From JALRHH01 sp964638875 (lineage in GTDB: Bacteria > Patescibacteriota > Saccharimonadia > Saccharimonadales > JALRHH01): DNA of 40,691 nucleotides. This document shows, in pieces, positions 1 through 6,247 of the stretch. How positions within the stretch are numbered: position 1 is the first letter of the stretch; each line of letters starts with the position of its first letter. A program made the position numbers and the translations under genes. The DNA lies in the NCBI GenBank assembly GCA_964638875.1, contig CAZXBL010000003.1, forward strand, positions 1 through 40,691. The letters are read 5' to 3'. Below the pieces are notes generated by a model, which was given only the letters and a program-made list of their open reading frames with translations, made no database searches and was not told where the DNA came from.

Positions 1-588
1 GTACTCCTCCGCCCCACCAAATGAGGGCTTCTTAGACTCCGCAAGCTCCGCAAACGACGCAGCTAGCTTAGAACCGTCATTTTGGTAGTTGTCCCACTCA
101 TGGCTACCCAGCCCCGCTAAACAGTCGTCTTCATCACCCTCTTGGCCGTCCCTGTATTCGAACCCATCTAGACTGCAAAATACATCACGAGGTTTACTCC
201 CATCGAAGCCGAGTTTTTCGAATGCAGCCTTTACGAGAGAGCCACTCCTGCATTCCCTTAAGCCTTGAGTATCACCCCCTCCGGCCGTTTCACCTGGATA
301 CATTGCACCCAAAGCAGCCTTACGGTCATCGTCCTTGAACCATTCCCAGTCTTCCATTTCCCCTCTAGGGACTACATCAATGTTTGCATTTCTGAAACAT
401 GCATAAAGCCAATAGTAGTGTTGGTGTCCACTTACATTATCGTAAACTTTGTCTGATATATAGTTTGGGCCTGGGTCGGCATCTGCAAAAGCTTTTGGCG
501 CAGGGAGTACTGAAATACAGATTGAAAATATAAATAAAGCCAAAAAGGCGGCTGCTAAGAATGCTTTCGGTTTTTGTATACGGCTCAT
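1..588 (-). CDS. Secreted protein of unknown function, 3' end cut off by window edge
   Basis: An open frame of 196 codons runs from an ATG at 588 to the window edge without a stop, so the C-terminus is missing. Residues 1-36 form a signal peptide: basic start (MSRIQKPK), a hydrophobic stretch of about 22 residues, then an AFA-DAD cleavage-like site. The mature part is acidic and aromatic, with scattered cysteines (FR-flanked CF, ECRSG, FCSLDG, DDCLAG) and no transmembrane segment so far. It is divergent from the pilin operon with about 120 bp between starts. I do not recognise the family. Its position next to the pilin array makes a cell-surface or pilus-associated role a guess only. No good Shine-Dalgarno is visible; an A/T-rich -10-like stretch lies close to the start. 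Confidence 0.75.
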   Translation of the reverse strand, partial: MSRIQKPKAFLAAAFLALFIFSICISVLPAPKAFADADPGPNYISDKVYDNVSGHQHYYWLYACFRNANIDVVPRGEMEDWEWFKDDDRKAALGAMYPGETAGGGDTQGLRECRSGSLVKAAFEKLGFDGSKPRDVFCSLDGFEYRDGQEGDEDDCLAGLGSHEWDNYQNDGSKLAASFAELAESKKPSFGGAEEY

Positions 589-670
589 TTAAGAAAATCT
601 TTACTAACCAAGCATATCACGTATCTGGGGCGCATAAAATATAAAGCTTGTGGTTATAGGCAGTGAATTC

Positions 671-699
671 TTGCCAAAGGAACTTTTTGACAATATAGT
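671..699 (+). promoter_or_regulatory. Promoter of pilin operon (probably leaderless)
   Basis: TTGCCA at 671-676, a 17-nt spacer and TATAGT at 694-699. The start codon follows after only 9 nt (709), and the intervening AGGCGG is not a convincing ribosome site, so the mRNA would start at or next to the ATG. Confidence 0.6.
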
Positions 700-708
700 A
701 GGCGGTAA

Positions 709-1521
709 ATGAAACACATAGCTAAAAGTCTTAGGATATTTGCGCTCTGCCTACTTGCTGGTTCTTTCTTAGCACTAGGCACCTCCACCCTTCTACCTCA
801 AACAGGCGAAGCAGCAGTAATGACATTCGCAGAATGCCACGAGAAGTTTAATGGAAAGAACTTCCCTGCTGGAGCAGCTAATAACTTGCAAAAGCTTTAT
901 GAACAATATGAATCCAGCGGCTGTGATTCAAGTGAGGACGGGCCATGTAAAGAAAGCAGTGGCTCCGTTGGCAAGTCTGTTTCCTGTTTCGCCCCTGGTT
1001 TGATGCGCGATTGTGCGCAATATGACGGTAAAGGTTCAGGTCAAGGCCCTGGTGACGTAAACATAAGCCAGTTCAATAGGAGTGATTGTCCTTCCGAAAA
1101 AAATGGACCATGTACGCTAACTAGTGCAAGTCAGGGATTCGTCATTAAATGTGCTAAGGCATCTGATAAGACTAGCCCCCCAAGGAATAACAACGGCGGC
1201 AATAACACCGACCCGGGCTGTGAAGATGCCTGTACTAATGTCGGGAATGATTTTAACCCAGAAGATTGTAGTAATGGCTTGGATGGTGAATGCGAGGTGG
1301 TGGATATAGTGGTGATAATTACTAATACACTCTCCGCACTGGCAGCAACAGTGATTGTCGCTATGATAGTCTGGGGTGGTATCCAGTATTCAATGGCAGG
1401 CGCAGATGCTTCAAAGGTGCAAGCTGCCAAACAAAAAATTATGAATGCTTTAATAGCACTATTACTACTGATATTTGGGTTTAGTATTATTCAGTGGCTC
1501 GTTCCAGGAGGGCTAATATGA
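709..1521 (+). CDS. Large pilin-like protein with cysteine-rich ectodomain
   Basis: 270 aa. A signal peptide (1-36, ending GEAA) is followed by an ectodomain of about 160 residues, then a C-terminal two-helix module (TM about 198-222 and 244-264) with the VWGGIQYSMAGAD...VQAAKQKI link seen in all five following genes. That module resembles the T4SS pilin (VirB2/TrbC-like) family of Patescibacteria. The ectodomain carries three copies of a C-x7-C motif ending (D/N)G(P/E)C at C72-C80, C127-C135 and C187-C195, plus other cysteines and a Gly/Asn-rich linker (about 156-168). It is twice the length of its neighbours, so it may be a tip or minor subunit; this is inference. It is first in the operon and its TGA overlaps the next ATG (ATGA at 1518). 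Confidence 0.85.
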   Translation: MKHIAKSLRIFALCLLAGSFLALGTSTLLPQTGEAAVMTFAECHEKFNGKNFPAGAANNLQKLYEQYESSGCDSSEDGPCKESSGSVGKSVSCFAPGLMRDCAQYDGKGSGQGPGDVNISQFNRSDCPSEKNGPCTLTSASQGFVIKCAKASDKTSPPRNNNGGNNTDPGCEDACTNVGNDFNPEDCSNGLDGECEVVDIVVIITNTLSALAATVIVAMIVWGGIQYSMAGADASKVQAAKQKIMNALIALLLLIFGFSIIQWLVPGGLI

Positions 1522-1862
1522 TTCAAGCGCTTACAACATTTGCCAGAAGTTGTGACGGGGGTCTTATCCCAACATGGTATAAGCACCTCAAGACTGACAG
1601 TACAACCTGTGAGATAACAGATTTTACTTTTCCTAACGACTTGCCCCCAATTATTTTAGCAATAGTTGAGATACTGCTACGTATTGGGGTATTTGCAGCA
1701 GTAGGCTTTGTGATATACGGTGGGTTTATGTATATGACCAGCCAGGGTGAACCAGATAAAGCAGCCAGTGCGCGTAAAACGATAGTTAATGCAGTTGTTG
1801 GCCTAGTAATTGGTCTCTTAGCAACCGCTGTCGTATCATTTATAGGTAGACAATTGTTATGA
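1518..1862 (+). CDS. T4SS pilin-like small membrane protein (copy 2)
   Basis: 114 aa starting at ATG 1518, chosen over an in-frame GTG at 1494 because GGAGG lies just upstream (1507-1511) and the ATGA overlap with the preceding stop is typical of translational coupling. There is no clear signal peptide. A short soluble N-terminus (about 40 aa, two Cys) precedes two hydrophobic helices joined by the MYMTSQGEPDKAASARKTI loop typical of this array. In VirB2-type pilins the loop between the helices lines the lumen or cytoplasmic face, and the same topology is likely here. Overlaps the next gene by 4 bp. Confidence 0.8.
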   Translation: MIQALTTFARSCDGGLIPTWYKHLKTDSTTCEITDFTFPNDLPPIILAIVEILLRIGVFAAVGFVIYGGFMYMTSQGEPDKAASARKTIVNAVVGLVIGLLATAVVSFIGRQLL

Positions 1863-2149
1863 AAATTAATGGATTAGCGTATTACTTTACGGCAGTATCT
1901 GATCGATTTGAAGTGCCTGAGGCTGACCTGAACAGTGACTCAGTAGGTATAATATTGAGGATTGTTTTTGGTGTTGCAGGTGCAGTAGCGCTCGTGGTTC
2001 TACTGCTCGCTTCGCTGAAGTATGTGGTCTCTCGTGGAGATCCAGGTGAAGTCGCTAAGGCAAAGAACGCTATCATATACGCAGTCATTGGTTTGGTGGT
2101 TATAGCCTCGGCGTTTGCTATCGTTGGCTTCGTGGTGGGTAGGATATGA
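1859..2149 (+). CDS. T4SS pilin-like small membrane protein (copy 3)
   Basis: 96 aa, the shortest of the array. A 30-residue N-terminus without signal peptide or cysteines precedes two helices around the LKYVVSRGDPGEVAKAKNAI loop. The G-D-P-x-x-V-x-x-A-K-N-A-I pattern is shared with copies 4 and 6. It starts at ATG 1859 overlapping the previous TGA, and its own TGA overlaps the next ATG, so copies 1-4 form one translationally coupled unit. It may lack an ectodomain and act as a structural or scaffold subunit; this is inference. Confidence 0.8.
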   Translation: MKINGLAYYFTAVSDRFEVPEADLNSDSVGIILRIVFGVAGAVALVVLLLASLKYVVSRGDPGEVAKAKNAIIYAVIGLVVIASAFAIVGFVVGRI

Positions 2150-2577
2150 TCAAGAAGCTAAAATTACTTTTTGTTACCCTGTTTTCCGTAGGATCTTTAG
2201 GCTTTATGTTCATGCCTGCTGTGTCAGCAGCTGATTTTAACTTGTTTGGCAAAGAGTGTGTAGGTGACCCTGGCGCACAAGTCTGCGGTCCATGCAAGAA
2301 CAAGCCGGATGCCCTGGTCTGTGACGAGGCTGACAATAGAGGTAACCCAATATGGGGATCCGGTAGTATTGTTGAGGTGCTTGTTGGGATCATCTCTTTG
2401 ATTATTGGAGTTGCTGCGGTGATTGTAATTATTATTGCCGGCATTCAGTATATGTTATCCACCGGTGACCCTACGAAAGTAAATAATGCCAAGAATGCCA
2501 TCTTATACGCAGTTATTGGACTGGTTGTCGCTATACTAGCACGCTTTGTAATACCGTTTGTACTAGGGAGACTTTAA
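2146..2577 (+). CDS. T4SS pilin-like small membrane protein (copy 4)
   Basis: 143 aa. Signal peptide 1-28 ends VSA-AD. A short ectodomain contains four cysteines (C38, C47, C50 and C59 region, including VCGPCKNK), then come two helices separated by the IQYMLSTGDPTKVNNAKNAI loop. The loop and second helix closely match copies 3 and 6, indicating tandem duplication. It starts within the ATGA overlap at 2146 and ends 3 bp before copy 5. Confidence 0.85.
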   Translation: MIKKLKLLFVTLFSVGSLGFMFMPAVSAADFNLFGKECVGDPGAQVCGPCKNKPDALVCDEADNRGNPIWGSGSIVEVLVGIISLIIGVAAVIVIIIAGIQYMLSTGDPTKVNNAKNAILYAVIGLVVAILARFVIPFVLGRL

Positions 2578-2580
2578 GAT

Positions 2581-2979
2581 ATGAAAAAGCTTACTACCCT
2601 ATTCGTTTCTTTGCTCATTGCATTTACCGTGCTTACGCCTCTTGCTGTATCCGCGCACTCGTACGTGGGTGCAACTTCCACAGAGAGTGCATGTGACACC
2701 CTAAAAGGCATAAACCCTGATAGCGAGGGTTGTGGGGCTTCACAGGGGGGAGTAAACAATATTATTAAGGTTGCACTAAATTTGCTGAGCTTTATAGCTG
2801 CAGTTATTGCGGTCATCATGGTTTTTGTCTCTGGCTTCAAGTATATGACTGCACAAGGTGATGCTGCCCAAATATCCAGTGCTAAGAAATCATTGGTTTA
2901 TGCGCTGGTTGGTCTAGTGGTAGTAGCATCAGCGCAGTTTATTGTTAAGTTTGTACTGGCCAGATCTTTTAATGCATAG
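2581..2979 (+). CDS. T4SS pilin-like small membrane protein (copy 5)
   Basis: 132 aa. Signal peptide 1-25 (ends VSA-HS), then a 30-residue ectodomain with two cysteines (ACDTLKG, EGCGAS), then two helices around FKYMTAQGDAAQISSAKKSL. The second helix (VGLVVVASAQFIVKFVLA) is nearly identical to that of copy 6, so these two are the closest pair. It lies 3 bp after copy 4 with little Shine-Dalgarno, and is followed by a 62-bp gap holding a separate promoter. Confidence 0.85.
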   Translation: MKKLTTLFVSLLIAFTVLTPLAVSAHSYVGATSTESACDTLKGINPDSEGCGASQGGVNNIIKVALNLLSFIAAVIAVIMVFVSGFKYMTAQGDAAQISSAKKSLVYALVGLVVVASAQFIVKFVLARSFNA

Positions 2980-2981
2980 CC

Positions 2982-3010
2982 TTGCGGTGCCAGAAGGCGT
3001 ATGCTATAAG
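2982..3010 (+). promoter_or_regulatory. Internal promoter before pilin copy 6
   Basis: TTGCGG at 2982-2987, 17-nt spacer, TATAAG at 3005-3010. It starts 3 bp after the stop of copy 5. The following leader carries an AAGAAAGG ribosome site before ATG 3042. This would let copy 6 be expressed above the rest of the operon. Confidence 0.5.
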
Positions 3011-3041
3011 TAATCACAGAAAATAAGAAAGGTAATCAATA

Positions 3042-3461
3042 ATGATTCAAACAATAAAAAGTTATTTTGCAAAACTACTTGTGGCAGCTGCCCTGCTGAT
3101 CCCTCTTGGGGTACCAGCGACTGTTATGGCCGCACCAAGTATTAACGAGAACCTATGTGATGGCGCCAGCCTACAGGTAGGAGATGCTGGTGGGTGTGAC
3201 GAGGCAGGTGCCCAGAGTAAGGTGAACGGTCTAATTGCATTGATCATTAACATATTCTCAATTGTCGTGGGTGTAGTTGCAGTCATCATGATTATCATCG
3301 GTGGTCTAAAATACATCACGTCTTCTGGTGATAGTAACAACGTAACCAGTGCAAAGAACACAATTCTCTATGCCATTATTGGTCTAGTGGTTGTGGCATT
3401 GGCACAGTTCATTGTGAAATTCGTACTTGCTAAAGCAATCAACGGCGACGGCGAACTTTAG
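3042..3461 (+). CDS. T4SS pilin-like small membrane protein (copy 6, probable major subunit)
   Basis: 139 aa. Signal peptide 1-30 (ends VMA-APS), a short ectodomain with two cysteines (LCDGAS, GGCDEA), and two helices around LKYITSSGDSNNVTSAKNTI. It is the only copy with its own promoter, a spaced leader with AAGAAAGG and a strong terminator directly after, all of which fit the abundant major subunit; this is inference. Family assignment to T4SS/VirB2-like pilins rests on length, paired helices and the small polar loop. Confidence 0.85.
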   Translation: MIQTIKSYFAKLLVAAALLIPLGVPATVMAAPSINENLCDGASLQVGDAGGCDEAGAQSKVNGLIALIINIFSIVVGVVAVIMIIIGGLKYITSSGDSNNVTSAKNTILYAIIGLVVVALAQFIVKFVLAKAINGDGEL

Positions 3462-3477
3462 AAAAAACTTGTAACTG

Positions 3478-3506
3478 AATAGCCTCTTATTCGAGAGGCT
3501 ATTTTT
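3478..3506 (+). terminator. Intrinsic terminator of pilin operon
   Basis: A 10-bp stem (AATAGCCTCT / AGAGGCTATT) with a 6-nt loop, followed by a T-run. Confidence 0.85.
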
Positions 3507-3533
3507 ATTTGCCGTCGAACCAGGCATTAAATA

Positions 3534-3563
3534 AAATAGCCCCGTTTTTTGCGGGGCTATTTG
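3534..3563 (-). terminator. Terminator of hsp20 (bidirectional stem)
   Basis: Stem AAATAGCCCC / GGGGCTATTT with T/A tracts on both sides. On the minus strand it lies about 20 bp beyond the hsp20 stop. A second inverted repeat, AAGGTA...TACCTT (3565-3583), overlaps that stop codon. Confidence 0.75.
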
Positions 3564-3581
3564 TAAGGTAAAAAGCTTACC

Positions 3582-4061
3582 TTAGAGAATCTGGATCTTT
3601 TTGACTGTGTCTTGTTTGACCTTGGTGAAGCTGATGGTCAGGACGCCGTCCTTTAGGACTGCTTCGATTTCGTCTTCCTTCACTGGCACTGGTAGTGCAA
3701 TACTGCGGCTGAATTCGCCCCAGTAACATTCCTGGACAAAGTAGTTCTCTACGTCGTCTTCGTTGCCCGCGCTGAGGGTGCCACGGATGCTGAGGGTGTT
3801 ATCAGCAATGCTGACATCAAGATCATGCTTATTAACGCCAGCGGTGCGAGCCTTAACAACCAGTCGTTCCCTGGTTTCGTACACATCGACAGCAAGCTGT
3901 CCTGGTACTGCATCGTCTTCTTCCCATTCGTCAGCTGGTGCTGCAGTCATGGCTGTATCATCGCTATTAGAATTGCCCGTGGGCATGTCGTCTTCCCCGA
4001 GGAAAGCTGCAGTTAGCTCGTCTTCCATCAGTAGATCTTCGTCGCGGCTTCGTCGCGCCAT
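3582..4061 (-). CDS. Small heat-shock protein, Hsp20/alpha-crystallin family
   Basis: 159 aa ATP-independent holdase that binds unfolding proteins in the cytoplasm. An acidic N-terminal tail of about 55 residues (MARRSRDEDLLMEDEL) precedes the alpha-crystallin domain (about 60-150), with the recognisable LVVKARTAGVNKHDLDVSI and VLKDGVLTISFTK strands. The C-terminus ends KKIQIL, keeping an I-x-I/L motif used for oligomer contacts. The start at 4061 was chosen because GGAGG sits 9 nt upstream; the longer reading from 4106 would run through an inverted repeat. The leader contains the 7-bp inverted repeat at 4089-4106, a candidate regulatory site different from the CIRCE of groES. Confidence 0.93.
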   Translation of the reverse strand: MARRSRDEDLLMEDELTAAFLGEDDMPTGNSNSDDTAMTAAPADEWEEDDAVPGQLAVDVYETRERLVVKARTAGVNKHDLDVSIADNTLSIRGTLSAGNEDDVENYFVQECYWGEFSRSIALPVPVKEDEIEAVLKDGVLTISFTKVKQDTVKKIQIL

Positions 4062-4088
4062 AGTTGTTACCCTCCAGTGTGTATTGTT

Positions 4089-4106
4089 GTGAGCGAGAAC
4101 GCTCAC
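4089..4106 (-). promoter_or_regulatory. Inverted repeat in hsp20 leader
   Basis: GTGAGCG-AGAA-CGCTCAC, perfect 7-bp arms, 28 bp before the hsp20 start. A second dyad, AAAGTGT-N9-ACACTTT (4114-4136), lies just upstream with a TACACT -10-like box on the minus strand. It could be an operator or an RNA hairpin in the leader. It is not CIRCE. Confidence 0.5.
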
Positions 4107-4286
4107 CTGTTTTGAAAGTGTACCACACCCACACTTTCTCTTTAAATTTGAAATTCAAGCTATTTGCGTTTTTTGTTACTCCTCAGTATAGCTTCCCTCC
4201 GACAGAGGTGCAACTGCTAACATCCTTATTTACAACACATTAAACACAACACCCTATTTAACAGTGGTATTAAGGGGTAAAACCAG

Positions 4287-4292
4287 TAGAAT
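4287..4292 (+). promoter_or_regulatory. -10 box of comF (leaderless)
   Basis: TAGAAT followed by 7 nt and the ATG at 4300. No convincing -35. Confidence 0.45.
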
Positions 4293-4299
4293 AAAGGTA

Positions 4300-4965
4300 A
4301 TGTTTGATAGACTAATTGCCCTGTTAGCACCGCATGTTTGTGTGGTTTGTGGGGCAGAGGGTGAGCTTTTGTGTACGTGGTGTGCACCGGATGCGATTGA
4401 TGTGGTTCCTCCACGCTGTTATCGTTGCCGTGCCGTTAGTCAGGACAGCCAGGTTTGTGTAGGTTGCCGCAAAAAGACACAGCTGGATCACGTGTGGGTT
4501 AGTTCGGTATATGATGGTGTATCAAAGCAGATGATCCGAAAGCTAAAGTTCGAACGTAGTAGAGCGGCGGCAAGTTTTATAGCGGCTATGTTGGACGAAA
4601 CCCTGCCCTACTTTTCGAACGAAGTCGTCGTTACCTATGTGCCGACAGCTTCCAAGCGAATCAGGCTACGCGGCTATGACCACGCAAAGCTTATTGCTGA
4701 ACAGTTTGCCAGGCGCCGTGGGGTTACGTGCGCTTCCCTGCTGATCCGTCACGGGCACTCACGCCAAGTTAGGGCAACTAAATCTGCCCGTGCGGCGCAA
4801 GCAGCCCAAAGCTATACCGCGAAACATACCAAAACACCCCACAAATCAGTACTTCTAATAGATGACATCTTGACCACAGGTGCAACTTTAGAGGCAGCAA
4901 GCAGAGTACTGAAAAAAGCTGGCGTAAAGCATATCAGCGCTGCTGTTTTTGCCCAGAAACAATAA
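4300..4965 (+). CDS. comF: ComF family phosphoribosyltransferase-like competence protein
   Basis: 221 aa cytoplasmic protein related to ComFC, needed for natural transformation in other bacteria. The N-terminus has a zinc-ribbon-like cysteine set (CVVCGAEGELLCTWC at about 12-26 and CYRCRAVSQDSQVCVGC at about 37-53). The C-terminal PRTase fold carries YVPTASKRIRLRGYDHAKLI and the PRPP-binding loop VLLIDDILTTGATL near 188-201. Length matches the family. The start at 4300 (MFDRLIALL) was preferred over 4264 because the family begins with this hydrophobic helix and a -10 box lies 7 nt upstream. DNA uptake is important to Saccharibacteria as nucleotide scavengers; a link to the pilin array is inference. 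Confidence 0.92.
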   Translation: MFDRLIALLAPHVCVVCGAEGELLCTWCAPDAIDVVPPRCYRCRAVSQDSQVCVGCRKKTQLDHVWVSSVYDGVSKQMIRKLKFERSRAAASFIAAMLDETLPYFSNEVVVTYVPTASKRIRLRGYDHAKLIAEQFARRRGVTCASLLIRHGHSRQVRATKSARAAQAAQSYTAKHTKTPHKSVLLIDDILTTGATLEAASRVLKKAGVKHISAAVFAQKQ

Positions 4966-4984
4966 AATCAACGCGATAATGCAC

Positions 4985-5086
4985 ATCTGCAGCCATGCTC
5001 GGAGTAAACTCCTGTGCGTGGCTTTGATGACCGAGCCGCCGACCTTCGTCAGCTAAAGCTGACGGGTCGTACGTTAGAAGCGTACA
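4985..5086 (+). other. Cluster of three tetraloop-type hairpins downstream of comF
   Basis: The 162-bp stretch between comF and tRNA-Arg has no gene but is dense in stems: AGCCA...GGAG-TAAA-CTCC...TGGCT (about 4991-5024), CGACC...GTCAGC-TAAA-GCTGAC...GGTCG (5040-5069), and GTACG-TTAGAA-GCGTAC (5069-5085). It may be the 3' UTR of comF or a small RNA. No promoter is obvious. Confidence 0.4.
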
Positions 5087-5090
5087 GAAC

Positions 5091-5127
5091 ACCAAACAAA
5101 AACCCCACACAAGGTGGGGGCTTTGTT
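5091..5127 (-). terminator. Terminator of tRNA-Arg
   Basis: On the minus strand, GCCCCCACC-TTGTG-TGGGG then TTTTTGTTT. The arms extend outward (ACCAAACAAA / TTTGTTTGGT) so that the base of the stem includes the encoded CCA end. Confidence 0.75.
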
Positions 5128-5204
5128 TGGTGAACCCGGCGCGATTCGAACGCACGACCTTCAGTACCGCAAACTGACGCTCTATCCAGCTGAGCTACGG
5201 GTCC
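5128..5204 (-). tRNA. tRNA-Arg(GCG) with encoded CCA
   Basis: Full cloverleaf: acceptor GGACCCG/CGGGTTC, D-arm GCTC...GAGC, anticodon stem TCAGT/ACTGA with loop TTGCGGT (anticodon GCG), T-arm GTGCG-TTCGAAT-CGCGC, discriminator A, CCA encoded. The body matches the usual bacterial tRNA-Arg(ACG) class, but position 34 is G instead of A, so it would read CGC and CGT directly without inosine. Confidence 0.9.
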
Positions 5205-5267
5205 ACATTTAGCGCGCTAAGCGCAAAACAGATGAAATCTTACCACATTTAACAGAGAAAGGCTAGC

Positions 5268-5921
5268 CTAAAACCGGATCCGGCTCATGAGCCGATCAAC
5301 CACGTCAGGCTCGCGGTCTTCATGAGGAAGATAATCGGCAAGCGCTTCAATGATCTTGTCTTCTTCTTTGGGGTCATAAAACATCGTGATAGGTGGCAAG
5401 AACCGTCTTAGTGGCAAAAGCAAGATAGCCGGAAGTGGCCCACTCTCTGTTAGTGAAAACGATTTAAAGTCAGCAAAAGCGTGTGTTCGTTGTCCAATAG
5501 TAATGCCACCTGGGCTGATGGAATATTGCAGAACTTGTGGCCGACGCCCTGCAAAGACACCGAACGTGATGCCTGCTAGCCCCACAAGAACAGAGGCAAG
5601 AGTATCTTTAGTAACAAAGTACAAGACGCCTACAACAACAAACAGGCCAACGCCCATTAAGGCAAACCATACTGGTCCCTTGGCGTGATCAACGTATTCT
5701 GACGCTGTCCAACGCACTAGTTCGCCAGTTGGTAGCTCCGTTGGAAGCTGTGGTTCTTCCTGCTGGAAACTTGTTTCTGGATTCTTCGCAGCGATTTCTT
5801 CTTCAATAGCCGCCAAGGTTGGTTGAGTGTTCTCTTGTGGTGGTTGAATCGCCTTTGGAGCAGGCACTTGTTCGGTGGATGGCTGCTCTTGTCCTGGCGT
5901 AATTGTTTGTCCCGGTTGCAT
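5268..5921 (-). CDS. Two-helix membrane protein, conserved hypothetical
   Basis: 217 aa. The N-terminal 80 residues are Pro/Gln/Glu-rich and probably disordered and cytoplasmic (MQPGQTITPGQEQPSTEQ). Two adjacent helices follow (about 86-107 and 112-130: WFALMGVGLFVVVGVLYFV, LASVLVGLAGITFGVFAG). The C-terminal soluble domain of about 85 residues begins with a beta-rich segment (YSISPGGITIGQRTHAF). I recognise no catalytic motif. The start at 5921 was chosen because TACAAT lies 7 nt upstream; the reading from 5948 would run through that box. Family unknown. Confidence 0.75.
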   Translation of the reverse strand: MQPGQTITPGQEQPSTEQVPAPKAIQPPQENTQPTLAAIEEEIAAKNPETSFQQEEPQLPTELPTGELVRWTASEYVDHAKGPVWFALMGVGLFVVVGVLYFVTKDTLASVLVGLAGITFGVFAGRRPQVLQYSISPGGITIGQRTHAFADFKSFSLTESGPLPAILLLPLRRFLPPITMFYDPKEEDKIIEALADYLPHEDREPDVVDRLMSRIRF

Positions 5922-5928
5922 AAGCGTT

Positions 5929-5934
5929 ATTGTA
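5929..5934 (-). promoter_or_regulatory. -10 box, leaderless start of the 217-aa membrane protein
   Basis: TACAAT on the minus strand, 7 nt before ATG 5921. No Shine-Dalgarno. Confidence 0.5.
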
Positions 5935-5982
5935 CATGAAAAATACAATGCTTTACCACTATGTTTGCCGGTTTGTATCTGT

Positions 5983-5988
5983 TATAAT
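5983..5988 (+). promoter_or_regulatory. -10 box of tRNA-Ser pair
   Basis: TATAAT 33 nt before the first tRNA; -35 not clear. Confidence 0.5.
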
Positions 5989-6021
5989 CTCAATCTGTTA
6001 CACCGCATAGCCATAAGATAC

Positions 6022-6114
6022 GGAGAGGTACCCAAGTGGCTGAAGGGGATGGTTTGCTAAATCATTAGGGGGGAGCGATCTCCCGCGAGGGTTCGAATCC
6101 CTCTCTCTCCGCCA
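6022..6114 (+). tRNA. tRNA-Ser(GCT)
   Basis: Class II tRNA with long variable arm (GGGGGGAGCGATCTCCCGC region). Acceptor GGAGAGG/TCTCTCC, anticodon stem ATGGT/ATCAT, loop TTGCTAA (anticodon GCT), T-arm GAGGG-TTCGAAT-CCCTC, discriminator G, CCA encoded at 6112-6114. Confidence 0.95.
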
Positions 6115-6119
6115 GTTCT

Positions 6120-6209
6120 GGAAGGGTGTCCGAGTGGTTGAAGGAAACGGTCTTGAAAACCGTCGTGCCGGCAACGGTACCGAGGGTTCGAATCCCTCCC
6201 CTTCCGCCA
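6120..6209 (+). tRNA. tRNA-Ser(TGA)
   Basis: Class II tRNA 5 bp after the previous one, so probably cotranscribed. Acceptor GGAAGGG/CCCTTCC, anticodon stem ACGGT/ACCGT with loop CTTGAAA (anticodon TGA), long variable arm, CCA encoded. Confidence 0.95.
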
Positions 6210-6210
6210 G

Positions 6211-6247
6211 AAAATAAAGCTTACTCACAGGTAAGCTTTTTATTTTT
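6211..6247 (+). terminator. Terminator after tRNA-Ser pair
   Basis: AAAGCTTAC-TCACAG-GTAAGCTTT followed by TTATTTTT; overlaps the 3' end of the convergent LysR gene and could serve both strands. Confidence 0.85.

Noticed and set aside
5998..6228. Minus-strand frame across the two tRNA-Ser genes
   Set aside because: It is a translation of antisense tRNA sequence (repeated ERDSNPRG-type strings), not a protein.
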